IMG/VR virus record: IMGVR_UViG_3300020446_000040
Coordinates: 1 to 33,534 of that record
Reading direction: 5' to 3' (one strand)
DNA from: a virus
DNA length: 33,534 bases
Part shown: positions 24,090-31,204 of the stretch, piece after piece
Position numbering within the stretch: the first letter of the stretch is position 1
Layout of the letters: every line of letters begins with the position of its first letter
Made by a program: the position numbers and the translations under genes
The notes under the pieces: generated by a model
Database searches by the model: none
Told to the model about the DNA's origin: nothing
Seen by the model: the letters and a program-made list of their open reading frames with translations, nothing else

Positions 24090-26505
24090 CTAACCAATCG
24101 TTATTAACATCTAAAAATTCAATAATATCATCTGCGACATTTTCACTATTTTCATTTCTTTTATCATATTCATTATTTATATGATTAATAATATCTTCTA
24201 CTGTTTTATAATTCAAAGAATTAGGTGTATTACCATTATGTACACAATGTCTTCCTGTTAACCCCATTTCTAAAACTGTATTAGGTAAACCATCATGTTT
24301 AGTTAACCTTAAACCAATAAAACAACTTTCATAAACTTTTTCTAACTCTTCTTCACTAAACGATTTCGCATTAGCTTCTATGATATTGTAATCAGTTTTT
24401 TCTTTAATAATATCTACTAAATCTCCACCGTATTTAATTCTATCTTCACCACTATAAAAGTATATGTTTTCACCTTTTTTCTCTTTATAATTTTTAATTG
24501 GTGTTGTAGGTGTTATAGGTAATAATATATGTGGTATATTTTTTTTAGTTAAGGTTTCCGAGATGAATTTAGATTTCGCAATATGTCTTATTTTACCTGC
24601 TTGATTAATTAAATCTTTATTTAAAAATTGTGCATCCGAACCACACCAAACAACCGTCTTATGTCCTTTATGGTTTATTAGTGCCATATAATCTTGCATA
24701 GTATATATTCCATTGAATATACAAGGTTTGTTAATATCTGTGTATTCATTTAAACCGTATTTTTTTAATAACTTATTTTTAAAAAAACTTAAACCTGGCG
24801 CTACTCTCATTTGTGTAATAGTAGTAGGGGTATTAATCTTTTCATCAACTTGATTTATTACTCTTTTATATAAATCTATATATTGTTCTGTAATATAATC
24901 TGTATTAAATAAATTCATATCTTTTGGAAATATATCATCTTTTATTTCCTCTATATCACCTGCGGGATCCACTAAATATCCAATCCCTTTTTTATTGTGT
25001 TTAAATCCTTCTATTAAAGTTCGTCCTAAATATGAACCACATACTTTTTCACATTTCTCATATAACTCACTTAAATCTGACATTTCTTCAAAATATGTTA
25101 CGTGTTCGTTTTCTTCACTTATTTTTTTAGCATAACCAAAATCATTATCGTTACCAACTAAAACTAAATTTTGCCCCTTTGATTTGGTTTTTTCCGTAAT
25201 ATCATACACCATCTCTTTTCTAAGATAATTCATTGTACCCGGTAATAAAACGAAATTTTCAATGTTAATACTTTCTTTAACGTTCTTATTATTATTTTTT
25301 TTATCTTCAGTTATATTATATATCATTTCAATATCTGATTCTTTAATTTCTTTAAAATTTTTACACATATGTTCCTTAACTGGATCACTTATTGCAATAT
25401 ATTTTTTAATTTTTTCATCAAATAAAGGATATTCTACGGGTAAAGTTCTAGAACGTACAATGTTAACAAATTTGTTTTGTGGAAAAAGATTTAACAAAGT
25501 CTTACCTATTGGTTGATGATTTATCTGAATAATATCAAATTTCTCATCTTTTATTTTATAAAGTTTATTTTTTTCAGAAACTATTATTTTACCATTCATA
25601 TTTAGTACCCATTTTCCATCACCTTTTTTATAACCAGGAGGAGTATCTAAATTATGTAATTTAATCCCTATTTTTTTTGCCTTTTTTTCTAAAATCCCCC
25701 CTATATTTGAATAGACATGTACCTCACACCCTTTTTCTTTTAGTGATTTTGATAATTCAAAGGTTGAGATTTCAGATCCGGTTAATCCATTATAATTCAT
25801 ACACCCCAATAAAACTTTTAATTTTCTATTCTCAAAATTCTCATCTACATGCATGGGTAAATTTTGTTCATTATTCTTAACAAAAAGTTTTCTGTTTTCT
25901 TCCCACTCTACATTAGTCTGCCCTATAGACATATGATTAATTCTAACTTTGGTAATTACACCAACCTTACATCCTTTAATTTTATTTTCTACACAGAAAG
26001 TTACATCATAAAAATGAAAACCTTTCACATCTTCATTAAACGTAGTTTTTATTTTGTCTTTTTTAAATGAAAACCATAATCCATCTACTAAAACTACCTC
26101 TTCTACGTTGTCACCTAAATCATCACTGTATACACTTAACCAACTTTTATTATTATGGGTGTGTTTAACTTTACCATACATTTTTTGTTGATTGTCCCAC
26201 CATCTTCCACTTTTACTTAATTCTTTAGTACCTGCAACACCAATTATACTATATTGAGGATTTCTATCATATATTTTTAATAATTTCTTACCCCATTGTT
26301 TAGTTTCTATCATTATATCATCATGACATATAACAATAGTATCATATTTTGCTTCTTTAATACCTCTATTATAACATTTAGTTAAAGACTCACCATTATT
26401 AATTATTTCAATTACTTCGATATGTTTATGAAGTCCAGATGATTTAATAATGTGTTCTTTATGTGAGGGCTTAGTTTCTCTAGTACAGTATATAACACTA
26501 ATCAT
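24070..26505 (-). CDS. Tri-modular glycosyltransferase (GT2 plus two GT-B-like modules)
   Basis: 811 aa. Residues ~1-200 are a GT2-type domain: ISVIYCTRETKPSHKEHI, a substrate loop with NNGESLTKCYNRGI, and a metal site in VICHDDIMIE (Asp62-Asp63 region). Residues ~225-560 are GT-B-like: VLLGCMNYNGLTGSEISTFE begins a first Rossmann half with the family's N-terminal glycine/helix pattern, and the second half has FVLLPGTMNYLRKEMVYDI and LYEKCEKVCGSYLGRTLIEG. Residues ~600-811 form a third module ending in GLRLTKHDGLPNTVLEMGLT, again a GT4-type C-terminal motif. No membrane helices. Fusions of this kind can build a short glycan in one protein. The 52-aa gene upstream overlaps its start by 8 bases. 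Confidence 0.8.
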   Translation of the reverse strand: MISVIYCTRETKPSHKEHIIKSSGLHKHIEVIEIINNGESLTKCYNRGIKEAKYDTIVICHDDIMIETKQWGKKLLKIYDRNPQYSIIGVAGTKELSKSGRWWDNQQKMYGKVKHTHNNKSWLSVYSDDLGDNVEEVVLVDGLWFSFKKDKIKTTFNEDVKGFHFYDVTFCVENKIKGCKVGVITKVRINHMSIGQTNVEWEENRKLFVKNNEQNLPMHVDENFENRKLKVLLGCMNYNGLTGSEISTFELSKSLKEKGCEVHVYSNIGGILEKKAKKIGIKLHNLDTPPGYKKGDGKWVLNMNGKIIVSEKNKLYKIKDEKFDIIQINHQPIGKTLLNLFPQNKFVNIVRSRTLPVEYPLFDEKIKKYIAISDPVKEHMCKNFKEIKESDIEMIYNITEDKKNNNKNVKESINIENFVLLPGTMNYLRKEMVYDITEKTKSKGQNLVLVGNDNDFGYAKKISEENEHVTYFEEMSDLSELYEKCEKVCGSYLGRTLIEGFKHNKKGIGYLVDPAGDIEEIKDDIFPKDMNLFNTDYITEQYIDLYKRVINQVDEKINTPTTITQMRVAPGLSFFKNKLLKKYGLNEYTDINKPCIFNGIYTMQDYMALINHKGHKTVVWCGSDAQFLNKDLINQAGKIRHIAKSKFISETLTKKNIPHILLPITPTTPIKNYKEKKGENIYFYSGEDRIKYGGDLVDIIKEKTDYNIIEANAKSFSEEELEKVYESCFIGLRLTKHDGLPNTVLEMGLTGRHCVHNGNTPNSLNYKTVEDIINHINNEYDKRNENSENVADDIIEFLDVNNDWLDVYDEY

Positions 26506-26656
26506 TTTTTAATTGTTTTAACCGATCTTCTAATTCAAGCATTTTATCCTCCACCCATTTTATAAGCCATCCATTACTATACTCGCTCATCACTAATTCT
26601 ACCTCTAATTTTTGAAGGTATTTTTCGATTTTTTTAATCTCTTCTTCTTTCCCCAT
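26498..26656 (-). CDS. Small coiled-coil protein, 52 aa
   Basis: Minus-strand frame from ATG at 26656 to TAG at 26498. The product begins MGKEEEIKKIEKYLQKLEVE and continues through LVMSEYSNGWLIKWVEDKML to a charged end (LEDRLKQLKND). It is almost wholly helical and charged. Support: it fills the only sizeable gap between dUTPase (stop 26662, 5 bases upstream) and the tri-modular glycosyltransferase, whose start it overlaps by 8 bases, as expected for a coupled gene. Function unknown. Confidence 0.6.
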   Translation of the reverse strand: MGKEEEIKKIEKYLQKLEVELVMSEYSNGWLIKWVEDKMLELEDRLKQLKND

Positions 26657-26661
26657 ACTTT

Positions 26662-27282
26662 TTAATTTTTACCTGTTGATCCAAACCCACTATTACCTCT
26701 ACTAGTAGATGATAGATTTTTATCTTCACTATTTACTAATTGAGACACATTTTGATTTACTACGTTCATAATAACGCCTTGTGCAATTCTATCACCATCT
26801 TCAATGGTATATTTGTCATTACTTAAATTTATTACTATAATACCAACATCCCCTCTATATCCTTCATCTACTGTTCCTGGTGTATTTAATACTGTAATAC
26901 CATGTTTTAATGTCATACCACTTCTAGGTCTAACTTGAAGTTCAGTATTAGGAGATAATTCAAAACTTAATCCAGTAGGTATTAATTTTCTCTCTAATGG
27001 TTTTAGTGTTATTGATTCTTTTAATGAAGCCCTAATATCGAAACCACTATCACCTACATGTGCATATGTAGGATCAGGATTATTACTTTTATTAACAAAC
27101 TTAGTAATAGTTTTTAATTGTCCATTTTCATGTAAGTTTTTATAATGTTCAACTACGTTAGTAATGTTATTGACACCATCATCGATGTTAGTTCCATTAC
27201 CATATTCGTTAACCATAGTTGTTATTTCATCTAAAATTTTATTTAAATCCTCAATACTATTTTCATTATATTCTTCACCCAT
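26662..27282 (-). CDS. dut: dUTPase (trimeric type) with N-terminal extension
   Basis: Hydrolyses dUTP to dUMP and pyrophosphate, keeping uracil out of phage DNA and feeding dTMP synthesis. All five motifs are present: AHVGDSGFDIRA (74-85), RPRSG (118-122), the motif-3 region NTPGTVDEGYRGD (133-145), RIAQG (165-169), and the C-terminal arm SRGNSGFGSTG (194-204). A motif-3 difference is VDEGYRG where most have IDxxYRG, leaving the catalytic Asp. The ~55 N-terminal residues are acidic, helical and absent from minimal dUTPases. The start overlaps the HD-like gene stop by one base, so the two are coupled. Confidence 0.95.
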   Translation of the reverse strand: MGEEYNENSIEDLNKILDEITTMVNEYGNGTNIDDGVNNITNVVEHYKNLHENGQLKTITKFVNKSNNPDPTYAHVGDSGFDIRASLKESITLKPLERKLIPTGLSFELSPNTELQVRPRSGMTLKHGITVLNTPGTVDEGYRGDVGIIVINLSNDKYTIEDGDRIAQGVIMNVVNQNVSQLVNSEDKNLSSTSRGNSGFGSTGKN

Positions 27283-27857
27283 TACTTATTGTTTTTTTCT
27301 TCTATTATCGCTAATTCATTAGCTTGTTTAAGTATTGTAGACAAAGTACTACCATACCATTTTGATTGTTTGTCATCATCAGGTTTATCATAATTTACTA
27401 TTGCCTGATATTCTTCCTCACTTAATGTAACACCATATTTCATAGCGTAATAAACTGATCTTTCACCTATTTTCATTGAAGTAATGTCTTCATTAAACTC
27501 ATACATTTTTCCTTGATTAGTTCTATGCCATTCAGATTCGCACCATTTATAAAGAAAAGTTTTACCTATTTGGTGTAAAAAACACACCTTAACTATGGAT
27601 TGTGCATCTACGGATAAACTATCAGGTAATAATTTATTTATACCTATAGCATATTTGGTGGTTTTAAGAACGTGATCAATTAACCCACCAGGAAAAGCAT
27701 TATGTAAAGATGTCATAGTCGATGCAGGTGCAGTTAATAAATCTTCACCTAAATAATCTAATAATTCTTTATTTAATATACCATACAACTTATTCTTTTC
27801 TAAGAAAGTTTGTTTATTTTTTAATATTTTATCTTTTAATTCTACTGTTTTTGACAT
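27282..27857 (-). CDS. HD-domain-like protein with His-Gln in place of His-Asp
   Basis: 191 aa. The pattern is LHNAFPGGLIDHVLKTTKYA (51-70) then CFLHQIGKTFLYKW (92-105), which matches the first His and the HDxGK block of HD-type phosphohydrolases (H...HD). The HD dyad reads His95-Gln96, so one metal-ligand Asp is missing. The surrounding residues (GK after it, DHVL before it) are kept, so this is a degenerate or changed active site rather than an unrelated fold. HD enzymes act on nucleotides or 3' RNA ends; being coupled to dUTPase, a nucleotide-related role is plausible but catalysis is doubtful. Confidence 0.7.
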   Translation of the reverse strand: MSKTVELKDKILKNKQTFLEKNKLYGILNKELLDYLGEDLLTAPASTMTSLHNAFPGGLIDHVLKTTKYAIGINKLLPDSLSVDAQSIVKVCFLHQIGKTFLYKWCESEWHRTNQGKMYEFNEDITSMKIGERSVYYAMKYGVTLSEEEYQAIVNYDKPDDDKQSKWYGSTLSTILKQANELAIIEEKNNK

Positions 27858-27892
27858 AATTTTAAATTTTCTTTAAAAATAATTAATTTATT

Positions 27893-29149
27893 TTAAAACA
27901 TCAAATTTTTTGCAGGTTCTTTTTTATTTATTAATGATTTGTAAAGTAATAATCGTTTTTCACAAACAGATTTCATATCATATTTACCATTTACTTTTTT
28001 ATATAGATTCTCACCTAATTTTTCGATTTCTTTAGGATTTTCAATTAAATATTTAATATGTTTAAACCAAAACTTATGATTTTTATTTTCAGGTATTAAT
28101 ATACCATTACATTTCTCAGTATTATAATTACCTCCTCTTTCATATGCATTTTCAATGTCTATTTGATAAGGTCCAAAATCTTGTCCTATTAAAGCTTTCT
28201 TATGAAATCCAGCTTCTATTACTTTTAACTGAGATTTAACTCTATTAAAGTCACTTTCTTTAAGTGGTGCTAAAGAAACATCAAATAGATTATAATTAGA
28301 TGCGTAACTAGTAATTGGTTTAGTCCATATTCTTCTATAGGGTTCATTTTTTACGTTTTCATATTCTTTCTTTTCAAATTTAAGTAAAAAATCTTTATAT
28401 TCTGGACTAACAATTTTATAATTATCAGTAAATATTTTTTCGTATTTATACCATACACTTTCTTTTGGTTTAATAGGTCTTTGTTTTTGTTTACCAGTTT
28501 CTCTATCAATTACAGTCATAGTTCCTCTTAAATCATATCCACATAATACAAATTGTACTTTATCTATTAAACCTGCAGATTTGATACTACTTACTACACC
28601 AGATAAAATTTCTAAATCTTTTAAGTGAGAAGATCCACCTAACCAACCTATACGAACTCTATCACTTTTTTCTGTATTACTTTTATATTGTTTTTCTTCT
28701 GGATTAATTGCGTTAGGTAAAACAAATACATTTTGATTAAATTTTGTTATTTCTTTCGCAAAAATAGGTGTAGTTGTAGTTATGTTACGAGCAATTTTTA
28801 AATTATCTGCAATCTTTTTATTTAATTTTTGTTGTTTAATAATTGCCCAAGCTGGGTGATCAGGACCCGGTGCCCAATGATCATCAATATCCATAATAGT
28901 GGTTATACCTAACTCATCACATCTCTTAAGAACAGACTCTATTTTTTCATATGGACCTAATGTTCTATGGTAATGAATTAAATCATATTGTTTTAAGAAA
29001 TCATCACTCTCCAAATCTGGCTCATAATCTATATCTACATAAAAGTCGTTAGGATAATATTCTTGTAATTTAATGTGGGGTATTGTAGAACGGTAATAAG
29101 ATACACCTGTTCTATCACTAGGTACTACTAAAATTTTTAATTTACTCAT
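27893..29149 (-). CDS. GT-B-type glycosyltransferase (GT4-like)
   Basis: 418 aa. N-terminal half: LKILVVPSDRTGVSYYRSTI (4-23), YDLIHYHRTLGP, and the strand TTIMDIDDHW (83-92). The second half begins at RVRIGWLGGSSHLKDLEIL (about 165-183), the classic start of the GT4 nucleotide-sugar domain, then a long region with PITSYASNYNLFDVSLAPLK and the end helix NPKEIEKLGENLYKKV. Length is normal for the family. Its start codon lies in a 15-bp AT-rich inverted repeat (29150-29188). First glycan gene of the leftward block. Confidence 0.85.
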   Translation of the reverse strand: MSKLKILVVPSDRTGVSYYRSTIPHIKLQEYYPNDFYVDIDYEPDLESDDFLKQYDLIHYHRTLGPYEKIESVLKRCDELGITTIMDIDDHWAPGPDHPAWAIIKQQKLNKKIADNLKIARNITTTTPIFAKEITKFNQNVFVLPNAINPEEKQYKSNTEKSDRVRIGWLGGSSHLKDLEILSGVVSSIKSAGLIDKVQFVLCGYDLRGTMTVIDRETGKQKQRPIKPKESVWYKYEKIFTDNYKIVSPEYKDFLLKFEKKEYENVKNEPYRRIWTKPITSYASNYNLFDVSLAPLKESDFNRVKSQLKVIEAGFHKKALIGQDFGPYQIDIENAYERGGNYNTEKCNGILIPENKNHKFWFKHIKYLIENPKEIEKLGENLYKKVNGKYDMKSVCEKRLLLYKSLINKKEPAKNLMF

Positions 29150-29188
29150 AATAAAGTTTTTTTAAAATATAAGTAAAAAAACTTTATT
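29150..29188. repeat. Perfect 15-bp inverted repeat overlapping a gene start
   Basis: AATAAAGTTTTTTTA at 29150-29164 and its exact reverse complement TAAAAAAACTTTATT at 29174-29188, with a 9-base loop. It lies directly upstream of the 418-aa glycosyltransferase start (ATG complement 29147-29149), in the gap after the 325-aa gene. On the minus-strand transcript it would form a long AT hairpin holding the start region. It could be a terminator-like or translation-control element, or a spacer after the upstream structural gene. Confidence 0.6.
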
Positions 29189-29200
29189 AATAAATGTTAT

Positions 29201-30178
29201 TTATAAATTTTTTACAACGTTTGTTTTAAAATCTTTTTTATAGGGTTCTAAATCTATAGGCTCAATCGGTATCGCTTTTATTTCTTCTTCAATAGGTGTA
29301 GTATAATAATATGGTCCCCATTCAGTATATCCCTCACCAATACCAAAAATACCAATATCTGGAAAACGATTTTGTGCGAATAGTAATCTAACAAAATTAT
29401 CTTTTAATTGAAAACCTACATCGATAAAACTATCAATATACTGATATTTAGTACTTAAGTTAACAGATTCTATTTTAATATTCACATATCTATCATCTAC
29501 GATCTCTATGGAAACCGTACCGGAACCATAAACTTCGAAGTAAATAGCACCACCTATATTTAAATCTCCGTTAATAGAAATATTGATTGTACCATCATTT
29601 AAATTATAATCTTTAAATATAATCTCATTTATTTCATATTTAACATCAACATTTCTTAATTTATTCCATTGTGTTTTTACAAATCCAACATTAACCGGTG
29701 ATTTAACAGGTAAAAATTCACCTAATTTAGTTTTATCGTCAAAAGGTAATTGATTGTTAACTGCCGTATTTATAAGGTTTATTATTAAATCTTTATTTTC
29801 TCGTGTAGATAAAATTTCTACGATGTCTTCTGTCTTACCCTCAACAAACTTTATAATGTTTGAGACTGCTTTTGCGTAATCTATACCAAATTGATCACCG
29901 TTAGTTTCAAATCCAAAGTCAGATAGTACTTTTGATAGGTCTTCTACACTATTAATAGTATTATTATCACCCATTAAATAAACACCTAGTGCTTTTGCAG
30001 TCATATCACCAAATCCAGGCGCACCAGTATCTATGCCCGTATGTTTTTCTATAAATTTTTGTATTTCATAATAATTGGGTCCTGGTAATTCTTGTTCTGT
30101 AACTATATTACCGTATAATCTTTCTTCATTAAATAAAGATTTTATTCTAATAATTTCACTTAGAAAATGTTTTTCCAT
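29201..30178 (-). CDS. Unknown 325-aa protein, structural-type
   Basis: No family recognised. Soluble, with a charged helical N-terminus (LSEIIRIKSLFNEERLYG) and the distinctive EKHTGIDTGAPGFGDMTAKALGVYL near 42-66 (partly quoted), which looks like a lysozyme- or peptidoglycan-binding-like helical motif but no catalytic pattern is evident. The C-terminal half is beta-rich (INISINGDLNIGGAIYFEVY; SIEIVDDRYVNIKIESVNLS). The last residues are Pro/Glu-rich. It has its own late-type motif only 4 bases before the start codon, so it is probably a virion protein. Role unknown. Confidence 0.7.
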   Translation of the reverse strand: MEKHFLSEIIRIKSLFNEERLYGNIVTEQELPGPNYYEIQKFIEKHTGIDTGAPGFGDMTAKALGVYLMGDNNTINSVEDLSKVLSDFGFETNGDQFGIDYAKAVSNIIKFVEGKTEDIVEILSTRENKDLIINLINTAVNNQLPFDDKTKLGEFLPVKSPVNVGFVKTQWNKLRNVDVKYEINEIIFKDYNLNDGTINISINGDLNIGGAIYFEVYGSGTVSIEIVDDRYVNIKIESVNLSTKYQYIDSFIDVGFQLKDNFVRLLFAQNRFPDIGIFGIGEGYTEWGPYYYTTPIEEEIKAIPIEPIDLEPYKKDFKTNVVKNL

Positions 30179-30182
30179 AATA

Positions 30183-30190
30183 ATAAATAT
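30183..30190 (-). promoter_or_regulatory. Putative late promoter motif before the 325-aa gene
   Basis: On the minus strand: AAAATATATTTATTATTATGG, with ATATTTAT ending 4 bases before the ATG. If it is a -10-type element the transcript would start at or inside the start codon, so either transcripts are nearly leaderless or the motif has another role here. Confidence 0.4.
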
Positions 30191-30208
30191 ATTTTTTTTT
30201 AATAAAAA

Positions 30209-30239
30209 TTTGGTGGTTTAAATTTTTTTTGTATATTTG
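30209..30239 (+). promoter_or_regulatory. Host-like promoter, copy 1
   Basis: TTTG at 30209-30212 and TATATTTG at 30232-30239, 19 bases apart, an exact match to the Bacteroidota pattern. The spacer GTGGTTTAAATTTTTTTTG is closely repeated in the next two promoters. Confidence 0.75.
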
Positions 30240-30267
30240 TCACATCAAACCACTAAATGTTAATAAT

Positions 30268-30795
30268 ATGTTAAATTTATCAGATTACTCAAAAATTTAT
30301 AAAACAACTTTTAAAAATGGGGATGTTCATTTTGGTAGAGTTGTATCCTCTAAAAAATATTCACCTAAAATTTATTTGAATGATCAAATTAGTAAAGTCA
30401 AATCTAATAGTAAAAACCCTAATAGAATTAATATGACTACTGAGTTTGAGTTGAGGGTACAAAGAGAGATAGATACTGTTAAATGTGAAATAGTTTTTGA
30501 GGGTTTGACTGCGGAATGTTGTCAAAAAAAGGATTCTTTGATATATAATAGTAAACAATGTATTAATTACAGAAAAAGTGTAATGAATAAAAAAAGAGTT
30601 GACGTACCAAGAACGATTAAAAAGGATTATGTTAAAAAATTAATTAATCCTACTACTAAAGAAATTTTTTATTACGTAGATTGGAGTTGGGCTAAGTCTC
30701 ATCCATATTTCTCTAAACACATATCAATCGATAAATCTCATCCATTACACCCTAATTTTAAAAAATTGACAATAGAAAATATAAAAATCTTATAA
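30268..30795 (+). CDS. Unknown 175-aa protein of the early cassette
   Basis: No family recognised. A TTG at 30229 lies inside the promoter, so the ATG at 30268 (MLNLSDYSKIY) is taken as start; an out-of-frame ATG lies at 30257. The product is basic, with a beta-type N-terminus, two adjacent Cys in EGLTAECCQKKDSLIY, and an aromatic C-terminal motif FYYVDWSWAKSHPYFSKH. The many Lys/Arg residues fit a nucleic-acid or host-protein binder. It is the first of three rightward genes with similar host-like promoters, inside an otherwise leftward region, so an early host-takeover role is plausible but unproven. Confidence 0.7.
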   Translation: MLNLSDYSKIYKTTFKNGDVHFGRVVSSKKYSPKIYLNDQISKVKSNSKNPNRINMTTEFELRVQREIDTVKCEIVFEGLTAECCQKKDSLIYNSKQCINYRKSVMNKKRVDVPRTIKKDYVKKLINPTTKEIFYYVDWSWAKSHPYFSKHISIDKSHPLHPNFKKLTIENIKIL

Positions 30796-30799
30796 AAAA

Positions 30800-30831
30800 T
30801 TTGGTAGATTAAAAAATTTTTTGTAATTTAG
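30800..30831 (+). promoter_or_regulatory. Host-like promoter, copy 2
   Basis: TTTG at 30800-30803 and TAATTTAG at 30824-30831 (one mismatch to TAnnTTTG), 20 bases apart. The spacer again contains the TTTAAAAA-TTTTTTG pattern seen in the other two copies. Confidence 0.65.
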
Positions 30832-30852
30832 TATTATAAAAATTAAACAACT

Positions 30853-31137
30853 ATGAAATATTTTAATAGACACGAATGTATGGGTAAAAAAACCCTAAGA
30901 AGTATTAGTGAGGCAACAACAGAACTATTCGGCATAGATGGTGTTAGTCCTTTTGGTGGTGTAGGTAATATGTTATACGGTTTGTATGACGGTTTTGACT
31001 ACTCAGATAAAATTCGTTCACACGAAGATATGGAAACCATTAAAAGTCAAAAAATGGATTTGTATGAAAAGATTTTAAATATCTGTAAGGATGTAGATAC
31101 ATACCCTAAACACGAACATGATGTAACCGTACATTAA
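30853..31137 (+). CDS. Unknown 94-aa protein of the early cassette
   Basis: No family recognised. Contains a Gly-rich middle (FGIDGVSPFGGVGNMLYGLY) and a charged helical end (KSQKMDLYEKILNICKDV), ending in a His-rich tail (KHEHDVTVH). Start ATG at 30853 is in the context ACAACTATGAAA. Likely an early gene read from its own host-like promoter; role unknown. Confidence 0.7.
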   Translation: MKYFNRHECMGKKTLRSISEATTELFGIDGVSPFGGVGNMLYGLYDGFDYSDKIRSHEDMETIKSQKMDLYEKILNICKDVDTYPKHEHDVTVH

Positions 31138-31153
31138 AAAAACTTCTAAAAAG

Positions 31154-31184
31154 TTTGGCAGTTTAAAAATTTTTTGTATCTTTA
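31154..31184 (+). promoter_or_regulatory. Host-like promoter, copy 3
   Basis: TTTG at 31154-31157 and TATCTTTA at 31177-31184 (last base differs from consensus), 19 bases apart. The spacer GCAGTTTAAAAATTTTTTG is almost the same as in the other two copies. Confidence 0.7.
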
Positions 31185-31204
31185 CAATATCAAATCAAAT
31201 AACT

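Noticed and set aside
30229-30267. TTG start at 30229 for the first early gene
   Set aside because: It overlaps the host-like promoter; the ATG at 30268 is downstream of the expected transcription start.
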